This document shows positions 1-5,052 of a stretch of DNA of 5,805 bases, piece after piece. The stretch comes from Lysobacteraceae bacterium. Lineage in GTDB: Bacteria > Pseudomonadota > Gammaproteobacteria > Xanthomonadales > Rhodanobacteraceae. Each line of letters begins with the position of its first letter. Positions within the stretch are counted from its first letter, which is position 1. Where the stretch lies: positions 1-5,805 of the forward strand of contig JAGWZT010000140.1 of the NCBI GenBank assembly GCA_018971925.1, written 5' to 3'. The notes beneath the pieces are model-generated. The model searched no databases, had not been told where the DNA came from, and worked only from the letters and a program-made list of their open reading frames with translations. A program made the position numbers and the translations under genes.

Positions 1-1746
1 GGCGTCGCCCTGGCGTCCGGAACGGCCGCGCAACTGGTTGTCGACGCGCCGCGATTCGTGCCGTTCGGTGCCGACGATGTGTAGGCCGCCGGCGTCCAGC
101 ACCTGCTGGTGGCGTTTTCTCCACTCTACGCGCACGCGTTCGCGATCGGCGTCGGTGGCATCCGCGGGCAGCGCCGCGAGTTCGGCGTCGAGCGAACCGC
201 CCAGCACGATGTCGGTACCGCGGCCGGCCATGTTGGTGGCGATGGTGACCGCGCCCGGGCGCCCGGCCTGTTCGACGATGTGCGCCTCGCGTTCGTGCTG
301 CTTGGCGTTCAGCACTTCGTGCGGCACGCCGGCTTTCTTGAGCAAGCCCGCGACAAGTTCGGACACCTCGATCGACGCTGTGCCGACCAGCACCGGCTGG
401 CCGCGCTCGTGGCAGTCCCTGACGTCTTCAAGCACGGCCTTGAACTTGGCCTCGGGCTTGAGGAACACGAGATCGGGGTTGTCCTTGCGGATCATCGGCT
501 TGTGGGTCGGGATCACCACCACCTCCAGTCCATAGATCGACTGGAACTCGAAGGCCTCCGTATCCGCCGTGCCGGTCATGCCCGACAACTTGTCGTACAT
601 GCGGAACAGGTTCTGGAAGGTGATGGTGGCCATCGTCTGGTTTTCGCGCTGGATCGGCACGCCTTCCTTGGCCTCGACGGCCTGGTGCAGGCCTTCCGAC
701 CAGCGGCGCCCCGGCAGGGTGCGACCGGTGAATTCGTCGACGATGATGATTTCGCCGTCGCGCACGATGTAATCGACGTCGCGCTGGTACAGCGCGTGCG
801 CGCGCAGCGCCTGGTTCAAGTGATGCACGACCGCGAGGTTGCGCGCGTCGTACAGGCTGGAATCCTCGGCGAGGATGCCGGCCTGGCGCAGCAGTTGTTC
901 GGCGTGTTCCATGCCCTCTTCGGACAGGTGCACCTGCTTCTGTTTTTCATCGACGTAATAGTCGCCGGGCTCGGGCGTCTCGCCGGGCAGCGGTTCCTTG
1001 GCCTGCCGCGTCATGTGCGGCACGATGCGGTTGACGCGGATGTACAGCTCGGGCGAATCCTCGGCGGGCCCGGAGATGATCAGCGGCGTGCGCGCCTCGT
1101 CGATCAGGATCGAGTCCACCTCGTCCACGATCGCGTAATTCAGACCGCGCTGGTAGCGCTGTTCCTTCGACACCGCCATGTTGTCGCGCAGGTAGTCGAA
1201 GCCGAATTCGTTGTTGGTGCCGTAGGTGATGTCGGCGGCGTAAGCGGCGCCCTTGTCCGACATTTCCATGCCGGGCCACACCACGCCCACGCTCAGGTCG
1301 AGAAAGTTGTAGACCTTGCCCATCCACGCCGCGTCGCGCTTGGCGAGGTAATCGTTGACGGTGACGACGTGCACGCCCTTGCCCGCCAGCGCGTTCAGGT
1401 ACACCGGCAGTGTCGCGACCAGGGTCTTGCCCTCGCCGGTGCGCATCTCGGCGATCTTGCCCTGGTGCAGCACGATGCCGCCGATCATCTGAACGTCGTA
1501 GTGGCGCATGCCGATGACGCGCCGGCTGGCCTCGCGCACCACCGCGAAGGCTTCGGGCAGGATCTTGTCGAGGCTCTCGCCGTTGGCGATGCGCTGCTTG
1601 AACTCGGCGGTCTTGCCGCGCAGGGCGGCGTCGTCGAGTTTCTGCATTTCGGGTTCGAGCGCGTTGATGCGCGCCACGGCTTTCGAAAGCTGCTTCACCA
1701 CCCGCTCATTGCGGCTGCCGAAGACGTTCGTCAGGATATTGGGCAT
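1..1746 (-). CDS. secA: Protein translocase ATPase SecA, C-terminal third missing at window edge
   Basis: SecA is the cytoplasmic ATPase that pushes preproteins through the SecYEG channel. The frame stays open from the ATG at 1744-1746 to base 1, giving 582 of about 900 residues. The N-terminus (MPNILTNVFGSRNERVVKQL) matches the usual SecA start, which decides the start codon. Visible motifs are Walker A (MRTGEGKT, residues 101-108), the DEVD box at 208-211 followed by SILIDEARTPL, the preprotein cross-linking region at about 225-370 with VDEFTGRT near its end, SGMTGTADTE at about 388-397, NMAGRGTDIVLGG at about 505-517, and the second helicase motif QLRGRSGRQGD ending at the edge. The scaffold, wing and zinc-binding C-tail lie outside the window. 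No clear Shine-Dalgarno sequence precedes the ATG. The gene follows the M23 peptidase gene on the same strand after 109 bp, so read-through is plausible. No damage is seen. Confidence 0.98.
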   Translation of the reverse strand, partial: MPNILTNVFGSRNERVVKQLSKAVARINALEPEMQKLDDAALRGKTAEFKQRIANGESLDKILPEAFAVVREASRRVIGMRHYDVQMIGGIVLHQGKIAEMRTGEGKTLVATLPVYLNALAGKGVHVVTVNDYLAKRDAAWMGKVYNFLDLSVGVVWPGMEMSDKGAAYAADITYGTNNEFGFDYLRDNMAVSKEQRYQRGLNYAIVDEVDSILIDEARTPLIISGPAEDSPELYIRVNRIVPHMTRQAKEPLPGETPEPGDYYVDEKQKQVHLSEEGMEHAEQLLRQAGILAEDSSLYDARNLAVVHHLNQALRAHALYQRDVDYIVRDGEIIIVDEFTGRTLPGRRWSEGLHQAVEAKEGVPIQRENQTMATITFQNLFRMYDKLSGMTGTADTEAFEFQSIYGLEVVVIPTHKPMIRKDNPDLVFLKPEAKFKAVLEDVRDCHERGQPVLVGTASIEVSELVAGLLKKAGVPHEVLNAKQHEREAHIVEQAGRPGAVTIATNMAGRGTDIVLGGSLDAELAALPADATDADRERVRVEWRKRHQQVLDAGGLHIVGTERHESRRVDNQLRGRSGRQGDA

Positions 1747-1793
1747 CGGACTTGGGTTCGCGGTTCCGGGCTGCGGTTGAAACTCAATCGGAC

Positions 1794-1799
1794 ATCATA
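1794..1799 (-). promoter_or_regulatory. Candidate -10 box for secA
   Basis: On the minus strand TATGAT (5 of 6 to TATAAT) lies in the M23-secA gap, 47 bp before the secA ATG. The hexamer 17 bp further upstream (TAGGCG, 1817-1822) is a poor -35 match. This is a guess from sequence only; secA may instead be transcribed with the M23 gene, since no terminator is visible between them. Confidence 0.25.
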
Positions 1800-1855
1800 A
1801 AAGGACATGCCCGCTGCGCCTAGGGATGGCGACGAAATGCCCGATTTTCAACCGC

Positions 1856-2788
1856 TCACCGCCTGACGTAAGCGATCGGGTTGACCAGCTTCCCGTCGTG
1901 CCAAACCTCGAAGTGCACGTGTGGGCCGGTCGACCGCCCGGTCGAGCCCGCGTCGGAAATGATCTCGCCTGCACGGACGTGTTCGCCCACGTGCGCCAGC
2001 AATTTGCTGTTGTGGGCGTAGCGGGTCATGTAGCCGTCGCCATGGTCGATCTCGACCACCTTGCCGTAGCCGTCGCGCACGCCCGCATAGGTGACGACGC
2101 CCGCGGCAACCGCATGCACCTGTGATCCGAACGGCACCCCGATATCCAGGCCCGGATGGAAACTGAAGTGGCCGGTGAACGGGTCGATGCGACGGCCGTA
2201 CGGAGAGGTGATGTAGCCGTCCGTCACCGGCATGCCCGAGGGAATCAGGCTGGCGGTGACCTGGCGGTCGGTCAGCAATGACTGCAGCACGCCGAGCTGG
2301 TTCTGCTGGCTGTCGAAACGCTGCGAAAGCTGTTCCATGCTCACCGAGAGATCGAACGGCAGCGAACGCTCGGGGGGGACGGCTTTCTCGGGACCGCCGA
2401 TGCCGGGTGTCTCGTTGAAGTTGAATTCGGCGGGATCGAGCTTGCCGGCCACTACCAGACGTTGCCCCAGTGCATCCAGGCGCGCCGAGTCGGCCTGCAG
2501 TTCGCCAAGCTTGATGGCCATGCGGCTGATATCGCGCTGGGCGTTGTCTCGCACCTGCTGCAACTCGGCTTTCTGCGCCGCGATCTGCTGGCGCATCGAA
2601 TCGACCTTCGCCAGGGTGCGGCTGCCGGGGCTCGCGATCCAGACCGCCAAGGCCGCGCTTGCGACGACGCACAGTGCGGACCCGAGCATCAGGCGTTGCT
2701 GCAGGCGGCGGTTGGCCTGGCAACGATCGTGCAGCCATGCGTCCGAAAGCACGCATCGCGTCGAGCGGGCAACCAGTATCATGCCCAT
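1856..2788 (-). CDS. Membrane-anchored M23 (LytM-type) metallopeptidase
   Basis: A 310-residue protein with a short cytoplasmic N-terminus, one membrane segment at about residues 34-52 (LMLGSALCVVASAALAVWIA), a probable coiled coil at about 58-112 rich in Q, L, A and R, a linker, and a C-terminal M23 domain at about 190-308. The zinc site looks intact: HPGLD (H211, D215) and GPHVH (H292), with H259 in RYAH and H290 as the likely catalytic histidines. It is therefore probably an active peptidoglycan endopeptidase in the periplasm, although some coiled-coil members act as amidase activators. I chose the ATG at 2786-2788 because AAGG lies 9 nt upstream; the ATG at 2780-2782 (MILVARS) is the alternative. 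The frame stays open to 2953, but that part lies over dciA. Gene order resembles Pseudomonas, where such a gene also precedes secA. I assign no gene symbol. Confidence 0.9.
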   Translation of the reverse strand: MGMILVARSTRCVLSDAWLHDRCQANRRLQQRLMLGSALCVVASAALAVWIASPGSRTLAKVDSMRQQIAAQKAELQQVRDNAQRDISRMAIKLGELQADSARLDALGQRLVVAGKLDPAEFNFNETPGIGGPEKAVPPERSLPFDLSVSMEQLSQRFDSQQNQLGVLQSLLTDRQVTASLIPSGMPVTDGYITSPYGRRIDPFTGHFSFHPGLDIGVPFGSQVHAVAAGVVTYAGVRDGYGKVVEIDHGDGYMTRYAHNSKLLAHVGEHVRAGEIISDAGSTGRSTGPHVHFEVWHDGKLVNPIAYVRR

Positions 2789-2789
2789 G
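2780..2789. promoter_or_regulatory. Interlocked divergent start codons of the M23 gene and dciA
   Basis: The ten bases CATGCCCATG contain two CATG palindromes. Each gives an ATG on both strands: plus 2781 and 2787 for dciA, minus 2782 and 2788 for the M23 gene. Whichever starts are used, the two genes have essentially no intergenic space, so the ribosome binding site and any near promoter of each gene lie inside the coding region of the other. Plus-strand TATCAT (2777-2782) is 5 of 6 to a -10 box but has no matching -35. Confidence 0.7.
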
Positions 2790-3278
2790 TCAGAAAGCCT
2801 TGAATCATCTGCCTTGTCTCCTGCCCGACCGTTACCGCCTCGCGACACCCACGGCCCGACGCCTGTTTCACAATGCGCGCCGGTAGCCGATCTGGCCGCC
2901 CGGGCACGTGAACTTGACCACTTGAGCCAGCGGATTGTTCCTCTGCTGCCCACGCCATTGCGCGAACACGTCCGTCATGCCGGCTTGCGCAACGACCGCG
3001 TCCTGCTGCTGGTCGAGTCGCCCGCCTGGGCCACCCGGGCACGCATGGATCAGTCCGGCATCCTCGCCGTCGTGCGCAGCCTTGGCCTGGCCGCGACCTC
3101 AGTCACGGCCAAGGTGATGCCGATCCCGGCATCCAACGGGGACTCCGCCACCGTACGACCGCCTTCGCCGCGTGCCGCGCAACGCATACGCGCAGCGGCG
3201 ATGGCCGTCTCCGATCCGGACCTGCGGGCTTTGTTCCTCGAACTGGCCGCGCTGGCGGACAATCCGACGACCAAGTGA
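2787..3278 (+). CDS. dciA: DciA-like DUF721 protein, probable replicative helicase loader
   Basis: The product has 163 residues from the ATG at 2787, or 165 from the ATG at 2781; I prefer MSESLES because related proteins often begin MSES. A low-complexity, proline-rich N-terminus (1-30) is followed by a DUF721-type region at about 33-115, with the characteristic stretch GLRNDRVLLLVESPAWATRAR at about 66-86. A helical C-terminus (about 127-158) contains SDPDLRALFLELAALAD. DUF721 proteins of this type (DciA) help place the DnaB helicase on DNA in bacteria that lack DnaC or DnaI. The family call rests on pattern recognition of a fast-evolving domain. It is the only plus-strand gene here, divergent from the M23 gene and convergent with lpxC. 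Only a weak purine-rich stretch (GAGCGGG, from 2763) precedes it, so its start is uncertain by two codons. Confidence 0.8.
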   Translation: MSESLESSALSPARPLPPRDTHGPTPVSQCAPVADLAARARELDHLSQRIVPLLPTPLREHVRHAGLRNDRVLLLVESPAWATRARMDQSGILAVVRSLGLAATSVTAKVMPIPASNGDSATVRPPSPRAAQRIRAAAMAVSDPDLRALFLELAALADNPTTK

Positions 3279-3324
3279 CGCTCGCTGGCCGGCCCGCCCC
3301 CTCGTTCCACTGGCGGAAGCAGAC

Positions 3325-3333
3325 GTTATAGCA
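3325..3333 (-). promoter_or_regulatory. Orphan extended -10 sequence pointing leftward
   Basis: The minus strand reads TGCTATAAC, an extended -10 (TGn plus TATAAC, 5 of 6 to TATAAT). The -35 region at the usual distance is weak (AGCGAT at 3348-3353). A transcript from here would run antisense through all of dciA and could continue into the M23 gene. This is a sequence match only, in a gap with no other assigned function. Confidence 0.3.
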
Positions 3334-3538
3334 CAGGGCGGGCGGCAATCGCTGGCCAGAATCAGAAAAAAGTCACAATTCTGGAAAGCCGCGGGCAAGT
3401 CACGCGGCGGTTCCACTGCGGGGCAGGATACCGGGAGCGAACATCCGCGGTCGACCGCCAGGCGGGGCAACAGGCCGGCGCGCAAATGCGATCAGTCGAA
3501 GCGGCCGTTGTGAAAAGTCAGGGCGAGGACGGGCGTTT

Positions 3539-3626
3539 ACGCGATGGCAGTGGCATCGAGTGCCCGGGCGAGCGCCCGGCCAAGGACGGCTGGGCCGGCG
3601 TCAAGCGCCAAGCATGGTTGCTCGCC
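3539..3626 (+). repeat. Dispersed palindromic repeat, copy A (downstream of lpxC)
   Basis: This stretch aligns almost without gaps to 4857-4945. The best-conserved block is 3570-3600, starting GAGCGCCCGGCCAAGGA, with 29 of 31 bases identical to copy B; both copies end in GGTTGCTCGCC. The first palindrome is worn (CGATG at 3542-3546 with CATCG at 3554-3558). The second is kept: GCCCGGCC, loop AAGGAC, GGCTGGGC, which contains one G-T pair. It looks like a REP- or BIME-type intergenic element rather than a gene. The family is not named because I could not count genome copies. Confidence 0.75.
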
Positions 3627-3696
3627 GATCAGAAATCGCAAACTCGCTCGATCCTGCAATGACGCGCGGCAGGAATCCTGGGGTGCGGGCGAAGCC

Positions 3697-3714
3697 GCAA
3701 TCAAGGATGATTGC
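3697..3714 (-). terminator. Small hairpin at the lpxC 3' end, possible weak terminator
   Basis: GCAATCA, loop AGGA (plus strand), TGATTGC forms a perfect 7-bp stem that starts 3 nt after the lpxC stop codon. The minus strand continues with GGCTTCGCCC rather than a T-run, so it lacks the tail of an intrinsic terminator. It may protect the 3' end, or be incidental. Confidence 0.35.
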
Positions 3715-3717
3715 AAA

Positions 3718-4629
3718 TCAAACAGCCTGGGCGGGATGCGCGTACGAGATCGGCGCCAGCGCGGGGTCGTCGAAGGTGACCTCTTCCCACGCCGACTTGT
3801 CGGCCAGCAGGGCGCGCAGCAGCTGGTTGTTGAGCTGGTGGCCCGACTTGTGGCCGAAGAACGCACCGATCAGGCTGTGGCCGAGCAGATAAAGATCGCC
3901 GATCGCGTCGAGGATCTTGTGCTTGACGAACTCGTCTTCGTAACGCAGGCCGTCTTCGTTCAGCACGCGGTAGTCGTCCAGCACGATGGCGTTGTCCATC
4001 GAACCGCCCAGCGCCAGATTCTTCTCGCGCAACATTTCGATGTCGCGCATGAAGCCGAACGTGCGCGCGCGGCTGACTTCCTTCACGAACGAAGTCGTGG
4101 AGAAATCGATCTCGGCCTTGGAAGCGCGGCGCGAGAAGATGGGGTGCTGGAACTCGATGGAGAAACCGACCTTGAAGCCGTCGAAGGGCTTGAACTCGGC
4201 CCACTTGTCGCCCTCTTCGACCTTCACCGGCTTCTTGATGCGGATGAAGCGCTTGGGAGCGGACTGTTCTTCGATGCCGGCCGACTGCAGCAGGAATACG
4301 AAGGGGCCCGCGCTGCCGTCCATGATCGGTACTTCCGGCGCAGACAGGTCGACGTAGGCGTTGTCGATGCCGAGACCCGCCATCGCCGACAGCAGGTGCT
4401 CGACCGTACCCACGCGCACGTCATCCTTGATCAGCGTGCTGGACAGCCGCGTATCGCCGACATATTCGCAACGCGAAGGGATGGTGACGGGTTCCGGCAA
4501 ATCGGTGCGGCGGAACACGATGCCGGTGTTGACCGCAGCGGGACGCAAGGTCATGTAGACCTTTTCACCCGTGTGCAAGCCCACGCCCGTCGCGCGGATC
4601 ACGTTCTTGAGCGTGCGCTGCTTTATCAT
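3718..4629 (-). CDS. lpxC: UDP-3-O-acyl-N-acetylglucosamine deacetylase LpxC
   Basis: LpxC is the zinc enzyme that removes the acetyl group from UDP-3-O-acyl-GlcNAc, the committed step of lipid A synthesis, in the cytoplasm. The 303-residue product has the normal family length and begins MIKQRTLKNVIRATGVGLHTG, like E. coli LpxC, which fixes the start. The zinc ligands are in place: H78 in VEHLLSA, H237 and D241 in KHKILDAIGD. The catalytic residues are E77 and H264 (GHKSGHQLNNQ). The short C-terminus ends HPAQAV. In E. coli the C-terminal tail is the site of FtsH-dependent turnover; whether this tail works the same way cannot be told. It lies downstream of ftsZ on the same strand but is separated by 423 bp and a terminator, so it probably has its own promoter. 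No strong Shine-Dalgarno sequence is present; the bases before the ATG are A-rich (AACGAAAAA). Confidence 0.98.
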   Translation of the reverse strand: MIKQRTLKNVIRATGVGLHTGEKVYMTLRPAAVNTGIVFRRTDLPEPVTIPSRCEYVGDTRLSSTLIKDDVRVGTVEHLLSAMAGLGIDNAYVDLSAPEVPIMDGSAGPFVFLLQSAGIEEQSAPKRFIRIKKPVKVEEGDKWAEFKPFDGFKVGFSIEFQHPIFSRRASKAEIDFSTTSFVKEVSRARTFGFMRDIEMLREKNLALGGSMDNAIVLDDYRVLNEDGLRYEDEFVKHKILDAIGDLYLLGHSLIGAFFGHKSGHQLNNQLLRALLADKSAWEEVTFDDPALAPISYAHPAQAV

Positions 4630-4672
4630 TTTTTCGTTGGAATCCCGTTAGAACAACGCTAAAACGTGGGCG

Positions 4673-4678
4673 ATCCTA
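4673..4678 (-). promoter_or_regulatory. Candidate -10 box for lpxC
   Basis: TAGGAT on the minus strand (4 of 6 to TATAAT) lies 43 bp before the lpxC ATG and would give a leader of roughly 35-40 nt. The hexamer 17 bp upstream is TTTATT (4696-4701), a weak -35. An independent lpxC promoter is expected because a terminator follows ftsZ, but this exact site is a guess. Confidence 0.3.
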
Positions 4679-4727
4679 CCACGGTTGACAGCCCGAATAA
4701 AGTGGACTCGTGCGTTTAGTTACTCGG

Positions 4728-4754
4728 CCTGCGGCGGGTGACGGCACCCGCAGG
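4728..4754. repeat. Nested inverted repeat upstream of lpxC
   Basis: CCTGCGG (4728-4734) can pair with CCGCAGG (4748-4754). Alternatively GCGGGTG (4734-4740) pairs with CACCCGC (4745-4751) around ACGG. Neither strand continues into a T-run, so it is not an intrinsic terminator. It lies upstream of the candidate lpxC promoter and could be a protein-binding site or chance in GC-rich DNA. Confidence 0.4.
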
Positions 4755-4856
4755 GTAAAAATGCCTGAATGCAGCCCCCGGTGAAAACTGACCGCGCCAG
4801 GACGGCCGGGTTCCCTTGAAAGAAAATCCACCCGCACTGCTGGGCCGAAGGCGGGC

Positions 4857-4945
4857 ACGCGATGCCACCGGCATCGCGTGCCCGCCTGAGCGCCCGGCCA
4901 AGGAGGGCCGGGCCGGCGCCACGCACCAGGGACGGGTTGCTCGCC
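4857..4945 (+). repeat. Dispersed palindromic repeat, copy B (upstream of lpxC)
   Basis: Same element and same orientation as 3539-3626. Its first palindrome is intact and extends left of the aligned part: an 18-bp perfect stem (4849-4866 with 4870-4887) closed by a three-base loop ACC. The second palindrome is also perfect: GCCCGGCC (4892-4899), loop AAGGAG, GGCCGGGC (4906-4913). The element ends with GGTTGCTCGCC. Two adjoining palindromes with a conserved asymmetric tail suggest a BIME-like intergenic element. Such elements in related bacteria can be spread by RAYT transposases, but no such gene is in this window. Confidence 0.75.
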
Positions 4946-4960
4946 CAAGTCGCCGCGACA

Positions 4961-4998
4961 TCGTGAACTGCCGGGGACGGGAGTCCAGCAGTTCACGA
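4961..4998. repeat. 11-bp perfect stem-loop with inner 4-bp stem
   Basis: TCGTGAACTGC (4961-4971) is an exact inverted match of GCAGTTCACGA (4988-4998). Within the 16-base loop, GGAC and GTCC (4975-4978, 4983-4986) can also pair around GGGA. There is no T-run on either side. It lies between the ftsZ terminator and repeat copy B and may belong to the latter or be an operator-like site. Confidence 0.55.
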
Positions 4999-5007
4999 CT
5001 GCGTATC

Positions 5008-5029
5008 AAAACGGTGGATCCTTCCACCG
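5008..5029 (-). terminator. Rho-independent terminator of ftsZ
   Basis: On the minus strand CGGTGGA, loop AGGA, TCCACCG forms a perfect 7-bp stem followed directly by TTTT (5011 to 5008). It starts 24 nt after the ftsZ stop codon, the right place and orientation to end ftsZ transcription. This suggests that lpxC is mostly transcribed separately. Confidence 0.7.
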
Positions 5030-5033
5030 AGGA

Positions 5034-5051
5034 GCGATCAGGGACGATCGC
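5034..5051. repeat. 6-bp hairpin right after the ftsZ stop
   Basis: GCGATC (5034-5039) pairs with GATCGC (5046-5051) around AGGGAC. It begins one base past the ftsZ stop codon and precedes the terminator. Short stems of this size also arise by chance, so a role is uncertain. Confidence 0.35.
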
Positions 5052-5052
5052 G

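Larger units (their letters stand above)
3279..3717. other. Gap between convergent dciA and lpxC, no gene seen
   Basis: These 439 bp separate the stop codons of dciA and lpxC. I see no credible coding region: open frames here are short and give R/A/P-rich translations typical of chance in GC-rich DNA. The gap holds a leftward extended -10 sequence (3325-3333), a 7-bp inverted repeat CCAGAAT/ATTCTGG (3356-3384), a 6-bp stem GCCGCG/CGCGGC (3388-3408), one copy of the dispersed repeat (3539-3626) and a small hairpin next to the lpxC stop. No clear intrinsic terminator for dciA is visible. Confidence 0.7.
4630..5052. other. ftsZ-lpxC gap, non-coding and rich in hairpins
   Basis: These 423 bp hold no credible gene. 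A minus-strand frame at 4676-4996 is open for 106 codons but crosses the terminator-proximal hairpin and the repeat, and its R/G/P-rich translation resembles nothing. From right to left the gap holds a hairpin at the ftsZ stop, the ftsZ terminator, an 11-bp stem structure, repeat copy B with its 18-bp stem, a nested inverted repeat at 4728-4754 and the probable lpxC promoter. Confidence 0.75.

Noticed and set aside
109..1800. Long plus-strand open frame of 563 codons opposite secA
   Set aside because: It is antisense to a fully conserved SecA frame; its H/V/R/A/D-rich translation is what the third-position GC bias gives on the opposite strand.
2232..2786. N-terminal extension of the dciA frame
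   Set aside because: The frame is open upstream, but this part lies over the M23 gene and its serine/arginine/cysteine-rich translation is unlike DUF721 proteins.
2789..2953. 55-codon N-terminal extension of the M23 peptidase
   Set aside because: It would overlap dciA, adds a non-conserved R/G/S-rich leader, and the ATG at 2788 has AAGG at a suitable distance.
3356..3384. Inverted repeat CCAGAAT/ATTCTGG as a dciA or lpxC terminator
   Set aside because: The loop is 15 bases, the stem is AT-containing and short, and neither side has a T-run in the right direction.
3099..3485. Minus-strand open frame of 128 codons after dciA, downstream of a -10-like sequence
   Set aside because: It overlaps the dciA C-terminus, starts upstream of the candidate transcription start, and has no recognisable features.
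3544..4662. Plus-strand open frame of 372 codons opposite lpxC
   Set aside because: It covers the complete, motif-intact LpxC gene on the other strand and begins inside the repeat; the translation shows no family features.
4685..4690. Perfect -35 hexamer TTGACA on the plus strand
   Set aside because: No -10 match occurs at 16-18 bp downstream and no plus-strand gene follows before the window end.
4676..4996. Minus-strand open frame of 106 codons in the ftsZ-lpxC gap
   Set aside because: It runs through the palindromic repeat and hairpins and has a low-complexity R/G/P-rich translation.
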